A stretch of DNA of 50,551 nucleotides from Spirulina sp. CCY15215. Its GTDB lineage: Bacteria > Cyanobacteriota > Cyanobacteriia > Cyanobacteriales > Spirulinaceae. Both the position numbers and the translations under genes were made by a program. Positions 42,669-50,551 of the stretch are shown piece after piece; positions within the stretch are counted from its first letter, which is position 1, and each line of letters begins with the position of its first letter. The stretch spans positions 1-50,551 of the forward strand of contig NZ_JACSWA010000366.1 of NCBI RefSeq assembly GCF_016888125.1, written 5' to 3'. Below the pieces are notes generated by a model, which had not been told where the DNA came from, did not search any database, and saw nothing but the letters and a program-made list of their open reading frames with translations.

Positions 42669-44093
42669 TTATTGTCCTCTTATGGTTAATTGATAGCGTC
42701 CTCGTCCTTCTTGGGCATAAGAATTGACAATAACGCGATAGACTTCATCTCGAGGTAAACGCACTTCAATTTGAGAGTTTGTATCTCCCTCAGTAAAATC
42801 GTCGTTTTCTCCTAATTTTTCGCCATTCGCGTCCACCAAAATCAAATAAGTATCAAAATCTGGGCTTTCTAATCGCAAACTTACCGATTGTCCGGCTAAC
42901 CCGCGAAACCGATGTTCTTGGTATAAACTGCCATCATTCAAACGTCGCGCATTAGCACCAAGAATACCCTGTTGTTGGAGGACAAATTCAGCGCGACGAG
43001 TCGCATTAGAGCCATCCAATACTCGCGCTTGCAGATTGTAATTACCCATTTCACCGCGTTGGTAAGAATTGGCCACTAAAAAATACTTGCCGTCAAGGGG
43101 TAAAGTTGCCAAAATTTTCGCATTGCGTCCTCCCCCACTATCGTCATCCCGAGCCACGTTAGTGCCGTCAGGAGCGACTAAAATCAGAAAAGGATCGAGA
43201 TTGTTACTGCTCATTTGAATCTCGATTTGCATCCCCGCCCGAGCTTCAAAGGTATAGGCATCAAAAAAACTGCGATCGGCTGACAGCAAATTATCCCCCC
43301 GATCCAAACTACCCTGGATAATTTCGCCATTGAGATTAAGATTTTGTGTCGTGAGGGTGCGATCGCGGCTAGGATTGGGATCTCGGGCAGTGCGGGAGGC
43401 GCGACCCTCATTGACAGCAGTTAAAAAAGGCTGTACCTGTTCGATGGGAATGGCAAAACCGATACCAATATTCCCCGCATTACCGCGACTGTAAATCGCC
43501 GTATTCACCCCAATTAATTCCCCCCGCGAGTTCAACAAAGGACCCCCAGAATTACCAGGATTAATGGCTGCATCGGTTTGAATTAAACCCTTTTCGGGAT
43601 CGATGCGGCTGACAATTCCTGTAGTATAGGTCCCTTGAAAACCGAAAGGACTGCCGATGGCAAAGGCTTGCTGTCCAACCCGCACCGATCCCGAGGAAGC
43701 AAAAGGAATAGTTGGTAAATTGTTTGCACCGCGAATTTGCACCACAGCCAAATCTAAACCCGACTGGTCAAAACCAATCACTTCTCCCTCTAATTCACGC
43801 CCGTCGGATAAAATCACCTTAACCACAGACATCTCTTGCACCACATGGGCATTGGTCAGGATCAAGCCATCCGATCGCACGATACTCCCGCTTCCGGTGG
43901 CACCGTCTCCCTCGAGGGAAACCACTGCTGGACTTGCCTTTTCATAAACGCCAATACTGGTATTTTCATCAAAAATTTGCGCTTGTGCGGGTTGCAGAGA
44001 TAGGGGGAAACCAAGACTCATCCCATTGATTCCCAGGACGGCGATCGCGCTTAAACATCCTGCTTTTATAAGGTTTTGATTATTTTTGTTCAT
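42669..44093 (-). CDS. Secreted trypsin-like serine protease with two PPC domains
   Basis: The 474-residue protein has an N-terminal signal peptide (residues 1-38, ending QPAQAQ). The HtrA-type S1 domain (about 45-240) carries catalytic His in LTNAHVV, Asp in SGLDLAVVQI and Ser in NPGNSGGPLL. There is no PDZ domain. Two bacterial pre-peptidase C-terminal (PPC) beta domains follow, at about 255-360 (DAYTFEARAGMQIEIQMSSNNLDPFLILVAPDG) and 370-474 (HRFRGLAGQSVSLRLESPDFDTYLILVDANG). The lack of PDZ domains sets it apart from HtrA/DegP. It is probably a periplasmic or extracellular protease. Divergent from typA. Confidence 0.88.
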   Translation of the reverse strand: MNKNNQNLIKAGCLSAIAVLGINGMSLGFPLSLQPAQAQIFDENTSIGVYEKASPAVVSLEGDGATGSGSIVRSDGLILTNAHVVQEMSVVKVILSDGRELEGEVIGFDQSGLDLAVVQIRGANNLPTIPFASSGSVRVGQQAFAIGSPFGFQGTYTTGIVSRIDPEKGLIQTDAAINPGNSGGPLLNSRGELIGVNTAIYSRGNAGNIGIGFAIPIEQVQPFLTAVNEGRASRTARDPNPSRDRTLTTQNLNLNGEIIQGSLDRGDNLLSADRSFFDAYTFEARAGMQIEIQMSSNNLDPFLILVAPDGTNVARDDDSGGGRNAKILATLPLDGKYFLVANSYQRGEMGNYNLQARVLDGSNATRRAEFVLQQQGILGANARRLNDGSLYQEHRFRGLAGQSVSLRLESPDFDTYLILVDANGEKLGENDDFTEGDTNSQIEVRLPRDEVYRVIVNSYAQEGRGRYQLTIRGQ

Positions 44094-44313
44094 CTGTCGA
44101 TTAATTATCTTGTCCTTTTCTACATATTTTAGATTTTAGATTCTGGCAGACTGTTCCTCCAACTCCTTAAATATTGTTCTCTTCATTCCCAGACTGAATC
44201 CTCCACGCCCCTCCTCAATATCTTATGAACTTTTGTTACAAAAAGACTTATAATTATAGCGTAAAGGAAATTCTCGAATTTTCCTTACTATTTTCTAGTC
44301 CAGAAACACTATC

Positions 44314-46107
44314 ATGTCTCTTCCCATTCGCAACCTCGCTATCATTGCCCACGTCGATCATGGTAAAACTACCCTAGTCGATGCCATGCTCAAACAATCT
44401 GGAATCTTTCGCGAAGGGGAAGAGATTCCGGACTGCGTGATGGACTCTAATACTCTAGAACGAGAACGGGGAATTACTATCCTCTCCAAAAATACCGCCG
44501 TTTACTATCAAGAAACTCTGATTAATATTGTCGATACTCCAGGTCACGCGGACTTTGGGGGAGAAGTCGAACGAGTTTTAGGTATGGTAGACGGTTGTAT
44601 CCTCATTGTTGACGCGAATGAGGGTCCTATGCCCCAAACCCGTTTCGTGTTGAAAAAAGCCCTAGAAAAGGGTTTGCGTCCTATTGTCGTGGTCAATAAA
44701 ATCGATCGCGATAATGTAGATCCCGATGTGGCGATCGATAAGGTCTTCGATCTCTTTGTAGAGTTGGGGGCAGATGACGATCAATGCGACTTTACCACCC
44801 TCTACGCTTCCGGTTTGCAGGGATTTGCGAAAGAAAAGGTCAATGATGAGGGAGTCGATATGAAGCCCCTCTTTGAAGCCATTCTGCACCATGTTCCCCC
44901 CCCAGCCGGCGATCCAGAAAAGCCTTTACAATTGCAAGTTACAACTCTCGATTATTCGGAATATTTGGGACGGATTGTAATCGGTCGCATTCACAACGGT
45001 ACGATTTATGCAGGACAACAAGCCGCTCTCACTAAAGATGACGGAAAAATTGTTAAAGGCAAAGTTGCGAAGCTAATGGGCTTTAAGGGCTTGGCGCGGG
45101 TAGAATTAAAAGAAGCCAGTGCGGGTAATATCGTTGCCGTGTCTGGGTTTGCCGATGCTAATATCGGCGAAACGATTACTTGTCCTGATGAACCCAAAGC
45201 ACTACCTCTAATTAAGGTAGACGAGCCTACTCTGCAAATGACTTTCTCGATTAATGATTCGCCTTTTGCCGGATTAGAAGGAACTTACGTGACTTCTCGA
45301 CAACTGCGCGATCGCCTTTACCGAGAGTTAGAAACCAATGTCGCTTTGCGGGTCAACGAAATGGACTCCCCCGATAAGTTTCTCGTTTCGGGACGAGGAG
45401 AATTACACTTAGGGATTCTCATTGAAACCATGCGTCGGGAGGGATACGAGTTCCAAGTTTCCCAGCCGCAAGTCATTTACCGAGAAGTAAACGGCCACCC
45501 CTGCGAACCTTTTGAATACTTGGTTTTAGATGTCCCGGAAGCAGCCGTGGGAACTTCCATCGAACGATTAGGACAGCGCAAGGGAGAAATGCAGGATATG
45601 CAGGTGGGAGCAAACGGACGCACCCAGTTAGAGTTTATCATCCCTGCTCGCGGTTTAATCGGCTTTCGCGGTGAATTCCTCCGTCTCAGTCGTGGGGAAG
45701 GAATTATGAACCATAGTTTCCTTGAATATCGTCCCATGATTGGGGAGTTGGATACCCGTTACAATGGTGTTATTATTGCCTTTGAGGAAGGAACATCGAC
45801 TTTCTATGCTATGAAACAAGGGGAAGATCGCGGTGTTTTCTTCATTGTTCCTGGTACGAAAGTATACAAGGGAATGATTGTGGGAGAACACAACCGACCT
45901 CAAGATTTAGATTTGAATGTCTGCAAAACCAAGCAATTGACCAACCATCGTGCCGCAACGGGGGATGAATTGGTACAATTACAAGCACCTGTGGATATGA
46001 GTCTAGAACGGGCATTAGAATACATTGCCTCGGATGAGTTGGTAGAAGTAACTCCCGAGTCTATTCGCTTGCGGAAGATGAAAACGAAGAAGTTAGCCAA
46101 GCGTTAA
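44314..46107 (+). CDS. typA: Ribosome-associated GTPase TypA/BipA
   Basis: The 597-residue GTPase has the G1 motif [12 protein letters not shown]2 ERERGITI, G3 [15 protein letters not shown] and G4 NKIDR. EF-G-like domains follow with a TypA-specific C-terminus ([24 protein letters not shown]). TypA binds ribosomes and affects assembly, stress and low-temperature growth. The size is right for the family. A possible -10 element, TATAAT, lies about 65 bp upstream in an A/T-rich 220-bp gap. A hairpin follows the stop. Confidence 0.95.
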   Translation: MSLPIRNLAIIAHVDHGKTTLVDAMLKQSGIFREGEEIPDCVMDSNTLERERGITILSKNTAVYYQETLINIVDTPGHADFGGEVERVLGMVDGCILIVDANEGPMPQTRFVLKKALEKGLRPIVVVNKIDRDNVDPDVAIDKVFDLFVELGADDDQCDFTTLYASGLQGFAKEKVNDEGVDMKPLFEAILHHVPPPAGDPEKPLQLQVTTLDYSEYLGRIVIGRIHNGTIYAGQQAALTKDDGKIVKGKVAKLMGFKGLARVELKEASAGNIVAVSGFADANIGETITCPDEPKALPLIKVDEPTLQMTFSINDSPFAGLEGTYVTSRQLRDRLYRELETNVALRVNEMDSPDKFLVSGRGELHLGILIETMRREGYEFQVSQPQVIYREVNGHPCEPFEYLVLDVPEAAVGTSIERLGQRKGEMQDMQVGANGRTQLEFIIPARGLIGFRGEFLRLSRGEGIMNHSFLEYRPMIGELDTRYNGVIIAFEEGTSTFYAMKQGEDRGVFFIVPGTKVYKGMIVGEHNRPQDLDLNVCKTKQLTNHRAATGDELVQLQAPVDMSLERALEYIASDELVEVTPESIRLRKMKTKKLAKR

Positions 46108-46127
46108 GTTTGAGGAATTGGCGATCG

Positions 46128-46158
46128 GTGATGGGTAATTATTAAGATTACTCATCAC
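46128..46158. terminator. Hairpin after typA, possible terminator
   Basis: GTGATGGGTAAT and ATTACTCATCAC form an 12-bp stem with one mismatch, 21 bp after the typA stop. There is no clear T-run after it, so it may be a processing or attenuation hairpin rather than a classical terminator. Confidence 0.4.
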
Positions 46159-46223
46159 TACTTTAGATTAACTTTTAAACTGGTTTTTGGATTTCTCACT
46201 TGTTGTTTTCGGAGAAATAGATT

Positions 46224-46718
46224 ATGTCTACAGCAGTAGCAATCTTAGAACATTATCAACTTAATTTTGAGCAACTTGACAATATTAATCGCCGAGTTGC
46301 CTATCCGTCAAAATTTCGGATTCTTGGACGCAATATTAATAAAGCAACACAAAACATTCAAGAAAACTGGTTTGACTTGTCTGAAGGCGATCGGCAAAAA
46401 TTACGAGATATTGCCTATGAATTAGTTGAACCCGATCGCGACAATATTAATTTATTCGATCGCGCTTTAGCACTATTCTTGGTTATTATTATTAAAATCA
46501 CAGGACAAGAAAAGGACTTAATGTACTGTGTTGAGGCATTAGATGATTTTGTCGATACAATCTTGGATGCTATTGAACGAGAAGATAGTTCCTATCAAGA
46601 GACTCTATCCGATATAGTAGAAGAAGTGAGTTCTAATCTTCAAGGTGGAGAAATCATTGATGCCAAACGACAAAGACAATGGCTTCGAGAACTATCAGAT
46701 CAAGGCTTGGTAGGCTAA
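46224..46718 (+). CDS. Conserved hypothetical protein
   Basis: The 164-residue protein is helical and acidic; it includes DLSEGDRQKLRDIAYELVEPDRDNINLFDRALALFLVIIIKITGQEKDLMYCVEALDDFVDTILDAIEREDSS. A GGAGA site precedes the ATG. No family is recognised. The hydrophobic stretch near residues 83-96 may be buried rather than a membrane segment. It lies between typA and a patch of gene fragments, so it could belong to the same decayed accessory region. Confidence 0.6.
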   Translation: MSTAVAILEHYQLNFEQLDNINRRVAYPSKFRILGRNINKATQNIQENWFDLSEGDRQKLRDIAYELVEPDRDNINLFDRALALFLVIIIKITGQEKDLMYCVEALDDFVDTILDAIEREDSSYQETLSDIVEEVSSNLQGGEIIDAKRQRQWLRELSDQGLVG

Positions 46719-46726
46719 TATATTTA

Positions 46727-46870
46727 ATTCACCATTCCACTAAAACCGTGCATCTCTTATGGATTTATACTCACGCAGAGTACGCTAAAAGACCAAGGGA
46801 TTCAGAGTTAAAGAAAGTGATTAATTCTGTTAAAGATGAGATAGATAACGCTGATAATAATTCTGAATAA
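46727..46870 (+). pseudogene. Possible toxin C-terminal fragment (RelE/ParE-like)
   Basis: The frame reads KTVHLLWIYTHAEYAKRPRDSELKKVINSVKDEID, then stops. The order HLL-x-IYTHAEY followed by a basic/acidic helix resembles the last strand and C-terminal helix of RelE/ParE-type toxins, but no start codon of its own, N-terminal domain or antitoxin is seen. It overlaps no other gene. The match is by pattern only. Confidence 0.25.
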
Positions 46871-46919
46871 GAAATTTTTTCGTAATTCTAAAAAAACACA
46901 AAAATCGAGGAAAATTATT

Positions 46920-47225
46920 ATGACCTTTAAAATTCTCAGTTTAGACGGTGGTGGGATGCGCGGCGCACTTTCTGCCAAGATTTTACAAGCGGTAGAAAGA
47001 GAACTCTGGGAGAAGAAAAAACTAAAACTGCACGAGTATTTCGATGCGATCGCCGGAGTTTCTACTGGGTCAATTTTAGCTGCGGGTTTAGCGAAGGGAA
47101 AAACTTGTCAAGAATTATTAGAACTCTATCAACAAAATGGCGATCGCAAGCGCAGTAAGCGACTTACACAATATAATAGTAATAGTATAAGATGCGATCG
47201 CGACTATCCAAACACGAGAGTTTAA
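46920..47225 (+). pseudogene. Truncated patatin-like phospholipase
   Basis: The frame starts ATG 46920 and opens as a patatin: FKILSLDGGGMRGALSAK (oxyanion loop GGGMRG at residues 10-15) and FDAIAGVSTGSILAAGLAKG (nucleophile G-V-S48-T-G). After YQQNGDR, at about residue 75, homology stops at a HIP1 octamer (47142-47149). The frame then runs through unrelated sequence to a stop at 47225. The catalytic Asp and the rest, normally over 200 residues, are missing. It could be a remnant of a phage-defence effector or a housekeeping lipase. Confidence 0.75.
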
Positions 47226-47323
47226 TTTTTCATCTTTTTTTAAGTTTATTTTATTTTTCCAATATTGTGACCAAAGCATTAGAATTAACCGCGTCATCAA
47301 CGACGATAAAACGGGAAACTGTG

Positions 47324-48229
47324 ATGGCCTTAGTTGCTTTATTTGCTGACTTGGTGATCGTTGCTTTCCTGCCTATTTTAATCAAAATTAGCGAATCTGA
47401 AATTAGTCCGAATGCCGCAATATTTAATCGTCTCTGGATCTCAACCGTAGTTTTAGGATTGTGGAATGGACTGTCGATCTTCAAAAGGCAATGGTCAGGA
47501 AATGCTCTTTCTGTCAAACCTCTCCCAGATAAGCGTTTCCTCTTCTTACTATTACCAATGCTGATTGTATTTTCTGGAGGATATCACCTACTCTATGCTT
47601 GGTCGCTAACTCAAACCACCGTTGCCAACTCGGAAGTTCTGCACAGCCTCACCCCCATATTTATTACCTTAGCGGGATGGATATTGTTCAAGCAACAGTT
47701 TGAGAGTAGATTTTTGTTGGGAATTGCGATCGCCATTTGTGGTTCGATCGCCCTAGTTGCTAATGACTTTTCAATCACCATCGATAAATTACAAGGTGAT
47801 GGACTCGCTTTTATTTCAGCTATTTTGTGGGGTTGGTATCTACTGGTTTTAGAAAAACTGCAAACTCAATTAAGTACAAATGCAATAATAACATTAAATT
47901 TTCTGCTCGAGACGGTTTTGGTATTCCCTATTCTCTTGGTGTTTGGTGACGATCTGTTTCCTCATTCTTGGCAAATATGGTTGGTTGTAGTTGCGATGGG
48001 TACTATCGGAATTTTTACTAAAATTTTGATAATCTATAGCCTCAAATACTTATCTTCAGGATTAGTAGCAACTATCTTACTGCTGCATCCCGTAGTGACT
48101 GCTATCCTCGCTTGGGGAATCTTTTCGGAGACCTTAAGTCTGCTTAACCTATTGGCATTGGTTATTGTTTTACTGGGGGTATACCTCGCGACATCTAGCA
48201 AAGCAGGCATTAAAACCGAAGAAGAATAA
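47324..48229 (+). CDS. EamA/DMT-family transporter
   Basis: The 301-residue protein has about ten membrane helices in two related EamA halves. The first half includes ADLVIVAFLPILIKISESEISPNAAIFNRLWIS. The second half includes GDGLAFISAILWGWYLLVLEKLQT and ends [44 protein letters not shown]. Start MALVALFADL at 47324 is used; the frame extends 44 codons further into the preceding fragment region. DMT exporters move metabolites such as amino acids; the substrate is unknown. Confidence 0.8.
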   Translation: MALVALFADLVIVAFLPILIKISESEISPNAAIFNRLWISTVVLGLWNGLSIFKRQWSGNALSVKPLPDKRFLFLLLPMLIVFSGGYHLLYAWSLTQTTVANSEVLHSLTPIFITLAGWILFKQQFESRFLLGIAIAICGSIALVANDFSITIDKLQGDGLAFISAILWGWYLLVLEKLQTQLSTNAIITLNFLLETVLVFPILLVFGDDLFPHSWQIWLVVVAMGTIGIFTKILIIYSLKYLSSGLVATILLLHPVVTAILAWGIFSETLSLLNLLALVIVLLGVYLATSSKAGIKTEEE

Positions 48230-48360
48230 CTAAATTTTCAGGGATGAATTTGGCGATCGCCGACTCGAAGGAGATATCCACAAATTACTTCGATCTATAA
48301 TATTGTTGTCGGGTGCCGCATTTTTACAAACAGTCAATCTTTCTTGAAGGAGGGCAATTC

Positions 48361-48870
48361 ATGCTATCTCAATTTTTGAAGCGATTCTTATCCTATGCTA
48401 GTGTCGTAGGGTTAGCTGGAGTCTGGGTTTTATCTCCTCAACTCCTCGGGCAAGCACAGCCTCAGTCTATCGGCGATCGCCATCATTCCTCAAAGGAAAC
48501 ACAATATTTTGTACAAGCATCCGATGTGCTTTCTATTCTGAAAGGAATTCCTCAACCCAACGGAATAAGCAATACTATTTCAGAAATCTTTAGTGCCAAT
48601 GCCTATGGCCAAAAATCCCTAAATTTTGAGGCTTCTCTTAAACCCGATGATGCCGTCACCTTTTATCAAGGAAAACTCTCTGAAAATGGGTATGTTGAGC
48701 GAGAAATTAATCGAGTAACAGGAGCATGGGGATTTAATTTAGTTTTTGATATTCCCGATAGTATTAACTTAACTCCTGAAGATTCTTCTAAAAGTATTGT
48801 TCTGGTTTTACAAGGAACAATGTTGGGTGCAGATATGATTAATATTAATGTGCGCTTTGAAGAAATCTAG
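48361..48870 (+). CDS. Secreted hypothetical protein
   Basis: The 169-residue protein starts MLSQFLKRFLSYASVVGLAG at 48361, with AAGGAGGGC about 10 bases upstream. The signal peptide spans roughly residues 1-31 (ending GQAQ). The mature part has a helical stretch followed by beta-like sequence (LNFEASLKPDDAVTFYQGKLSENGYVEREINRVTGAWGFNLVFDIPDS). No family is recognised. It ends 105 bp before the P-loop ATPase gene and is transcribed with it, but no functional link is clear. Confidence 0.65.
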   Translation: MLSQFLKRFLSYASVVGLAGVWVLSPQLLGQAQPQSIGDRHHSSKETQYFVQASDVLSILKGIPQPNGISNTISEIFSANAYGQKSLNFEASLKPDDAVTFYQGKLSENGYVEREINRVTGAWGFNLVFDIPDSINLTPEDSSKSIVLVLQGTMLGADMININVRFEEI

Positions 48871-48975
48871 AGAGAGATGGAGGGAGTGGGGACGGTTTAC
48901 TGATCGTAAAGAATGCGTCATAAATGGATTGATACGCTCTATGATTGCCGTGCATCGACAATAAATCATCAGGAT

Positions 48976-50310
48976 ATGACATTGCATCTACTACCGTTTT
49001 TTAAAGCGTGCAATCCCAGCAAAACCATCGATCTAGCTAATCCCTTAGAGCGTCCCTATTACATTGATTTTTCCTCAGTACGAGGAGGCAAAGTCGTCGA
49101 AACCTTAGAGCGAACCATTGTTCGCCTTTCCCCCGACGAACCGACCTGTCAATTATTTAGCGGACATATTGGCTGTGGCAAATCGACTGAGTTATTGCGT
49201 TTAAAAGCACGTTTAGAGGAACAAAACTACCATGTTGTTTACTTCGAGTCCAGTCGCGATCTGGACATGGCGGATGTCAGCATTAGCGATATCCTTATTG
49301 CTATTGCCAAATCCGTCAGCGATTCCTTGGAAAGCACCGCAGGGATTCGACTGAAAGCCCCCTACTTTACCAACTTATTTGAAGAAGTCAAAACCTTCCT
49401 GCAAACCCCAATCGAATTAGAAGCAGGAGCCGAACTTTCCTTGGGAATTGCCCGTATTACGGCGAAAACCAAAGAAAACCCCAAACTGCGCGAACAACTC
49501 AAACAGTCCCTCGAACCGCGCACGGAGAGCATTCTGCGGGCGATTAACGAAGAAGTCTTAGGGCGAGCCGATAGCGAACTTCGAGCCAGGGGTAAAAAAG
49601 GCCTCGTGGCCATCGTCGATAACCTCGATCGCATCGCCCCGCGTCAAGTTACCCCGACGCGATCGCTTCCCGAATATCTATTCATCGATCGCGGTTCCCA
49701 ACTGGGACGACTCAACTGCCATCTGGTCTATACCATCCCCCTCGCCCTCATTTTTTCCAATGAGTATCAAACTCTGAAAAATCGTTTGGGGGGAGGAGTT
49801 GCCCCCATTATCTTACCCATGATTCCCGCTTGCGATCGCGACGGACGAGATAATCCCCAAGGCATGGCCTTATTGCGACAACTCTTACTCGTCCGTGCTT
49901 TTCCCAGCCTGGAACCCCCCGCGCGGCTCGATTTAATCTCAGAGGTTTTCGATAGTCCTCAAACCATCGATCGCCTGTGCCGGGTCAGTGGTGGTCACGT
50001 CCGCAACCTTCTCGGCTTACTTTATACCTGTTTGCGACAGCAAGATCCGCCCATTAGCCGAGACTGCGTAGAAACCGTGATCCAAAACTATCGCGAAGAT
50101 ATCCTTCTCGCCCTGGAAGACCATGAATGGGATTTAATTCTGCAAGTGGTCAGAGAGCAAAAAGTGCGCGGTGAGCAGGAATATCAACTGCTTTTGCGGA
50201 GTATGTTTGTCTTTGAGTACCAAGACCCCCAAGGACGTTGGTTTGGCATTAACCCCGCTCTCGCTGAAAGCCAACGCTTTCAACAAAAGTGGCAAGGGTT
50301 TTCCGCTTGA
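48976..50310 (+). CDS. P-loop ATPase of unknown role
   Basis: The 444-residue ATPase from ATG 48976 has Walker A SGHIGCGKSTE and Walker B GLVAIVDNLDRI (Asp pair), which fits a STAND/AAA-type P-loop NTPase. A Lys/Glu-rich helical stretch (ENPKLREQLKQSLEPRTESILRAINEEVLGR) lies before it. The C-terminal part is a winged-helix-like segment (ILLALEDHEWDLILQVVREQKVRGEQEYQLLLRSMFVFEY). It is a cyanobacterial group of large ATPases; whether it acts on DNA or a signalling partner is unknown. A start at 48913 would give 21 more residues without a ribosome-binding site. Confidence 0.7.
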   Translation: MTLHLLPFFKACNPSKTIDLANPLERPYYIDFSSVRGGKVVETLERTIVRLSPDEPTCQLFSGHIGCGKSTELLRLKARLEEQNYHVVYFESSRDLDMADVSISDILIAIAKSVSDSLESTAGIRLKAPYFTNLFEEVKTFLQTPIELEAGAELSLGIARITAKTKENPKLREQLKQSLEPRTESILRAINEEVLGRADSELRARGKKGLVAIVDNLDRIAPRQVTPTRSLPEYLFIDRGSQLGRLNCHLVYTIPLALIFSNEYQTLKNRLGGGVAPIILPMIPACDRDGRDNPQGMALLRQLLLVRAFPSLEPPARLDLISEVFDSPQTIDRLCRVSGGHVRNLLGLLYTCLRQQDPPISRDCVETVIQNYREDILLALEDHEWDLILQVVREQKVRGEQEYQLLLRSMFVFEYQDPQGRWFGINPALAESQRFQQKWQGFSA

Positions 50311-50551
50311 AGGCAAAGCACTGAGCCTGCATAAAGATATCGTCTTTGCTCCTAATGGCGATCGGGTGTAGGGTATAAAAGACAAGAATCTGGGTATGGG
50401 GCGATCGGGTGACTCTGCCCTCAATTCCTTAACTCCTTCGCTAAAATATCGTCAGTCGAAGCTAACTTTACCCCGAAAGGGAGGCTCGAAAGAGCAAAAC
50501 CGCTATGCGTACAGGGTTGTTTAATTAGATACAGTAATTGTCCTGTTAAAA
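50311..50551 (+). other. Intergenic window end with tandem GAAA-loop hairpins
   Basis: No gene is supported here. At 50472-50495 two adjacent hairpins each have a GAAA tetraloop: CCC-GAAA-GGG (50472-50481) and GCTC-GAAA-GAGC (50484-50495). They are followed by AAAACC and, after 13 bases, GGGTTGTT. Tandem GNRA hairpins suggest a structured RNA leader or small RNA, but no family is recognised. Confidence 0.35.

Noticed and set aside
50430-50551. Cyclic-di-GMP (GEMM) riboswitch
   Set aside because: The tandem GAAA hairpins give a loose likeness, but the conserved GGACGCAAAGCC-type core is not present.
1-50551. CRISPR arrays, tRNA genes and intact insertion sequences
   Set aside because: No direct-repeat/spacer pattern, tRNA cloverleaf or transposase was seen by eye; tRNA and CRISPR search programs were not run.

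Overview
The window comes from a cyanobacterial chromosome. The octamer GCGATCGC (HIP1) occurs throughout on both strands. The gene set is cyanobacterial (group 3 sigma factor SigF, DUF760, DnaK2-type dnaK, Uma2 nuclease, J-domain/WD40 fusion), and ssrA encodes the tag ANNIVPFARKAAPVAA. Genus cannot be fixed from the sequence alone. No rRNA, tRNA, CRISPR array, intact transposase or prophage was found. Small hairpin repeats and short tandem repeats are scattered between genes.

Layout, left to right. 1-3 kb: two head-to-tail genes, each with an N-terminal Rieske [2Fe-2S] domain. One is fused to a glutamate-synthase FMN domain. The other is fused to a thiamine-diphosphate enzyme that is frameshifted and runs into a repeat at the window edge. 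3-9.4 kb: ureF, two small membrane proteins, leuD with a 10-bp tandem repeat touching its start codon, a methyltransferase, ssrA and dnaK. 9.5-14.4 kb: a secreted protein, DUF760, scpB, an ABC ATPase, then an ATPase whose translationally coupled DUF4276 partner is truncated against a peptide-permease gene. 14.4-20 kb: apt, an alpha/beta hydrolase, a photolyase and the J-domain/WD40 protein. 20.3-21.5 kb: a Bax-inhibitor-1/YccA-like membrane protein behind two near-perfect CIRCE operators. 21.5-24.3 kb: a divergent TetR / GST-PPOX locus with two palindromic operators, and a methyltransferase. 24.5-32 kb: a PIN-TRAM protein, htpG, a small SH3 protein, a Ser/Thr kinase, two nuclease-like proteins and a membrane protein. 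32-36.3 kb: an ECF-type ABC ATPase, a sulfur module (persulfide-dioxygenase-like MBL protein, rhodanese, TauE/SafE exporter) and sigF. 36.4-40 kb: an AT-rich restriction-modification-like pair (Eco57I-type methylase plus a small PD-(D/E)XK protein). 40.2-44.1 kb: a rimB-rimK-AspA-like operon and a secreted trypsin-like protease with PPC domains. 44.3-50.3 kb: typA, a hypothetical gene, a patch of gene fragments (possible toxin tail, patatin N-terminus), a DMT transporter, a secreted protein and a P-loop ATPase.

Two themes link the genes. Proteostasis and stress genes are frequent (ssrA, dnaK, htpG, a J-protein, a secreted protease, the CIRCE-controlled BI-1/YccA homologue). Several defence-like or accessory loci are in different states of decay (truncated ATPase/DUF4276 pair, intact methylase/nuclease pair, patatin fragment). 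The most novel signals are the double CIRCE in front of a BI-1/YccA gene, the methylase/nuclease pair, and the paired Rieske fusions with one partner broken.
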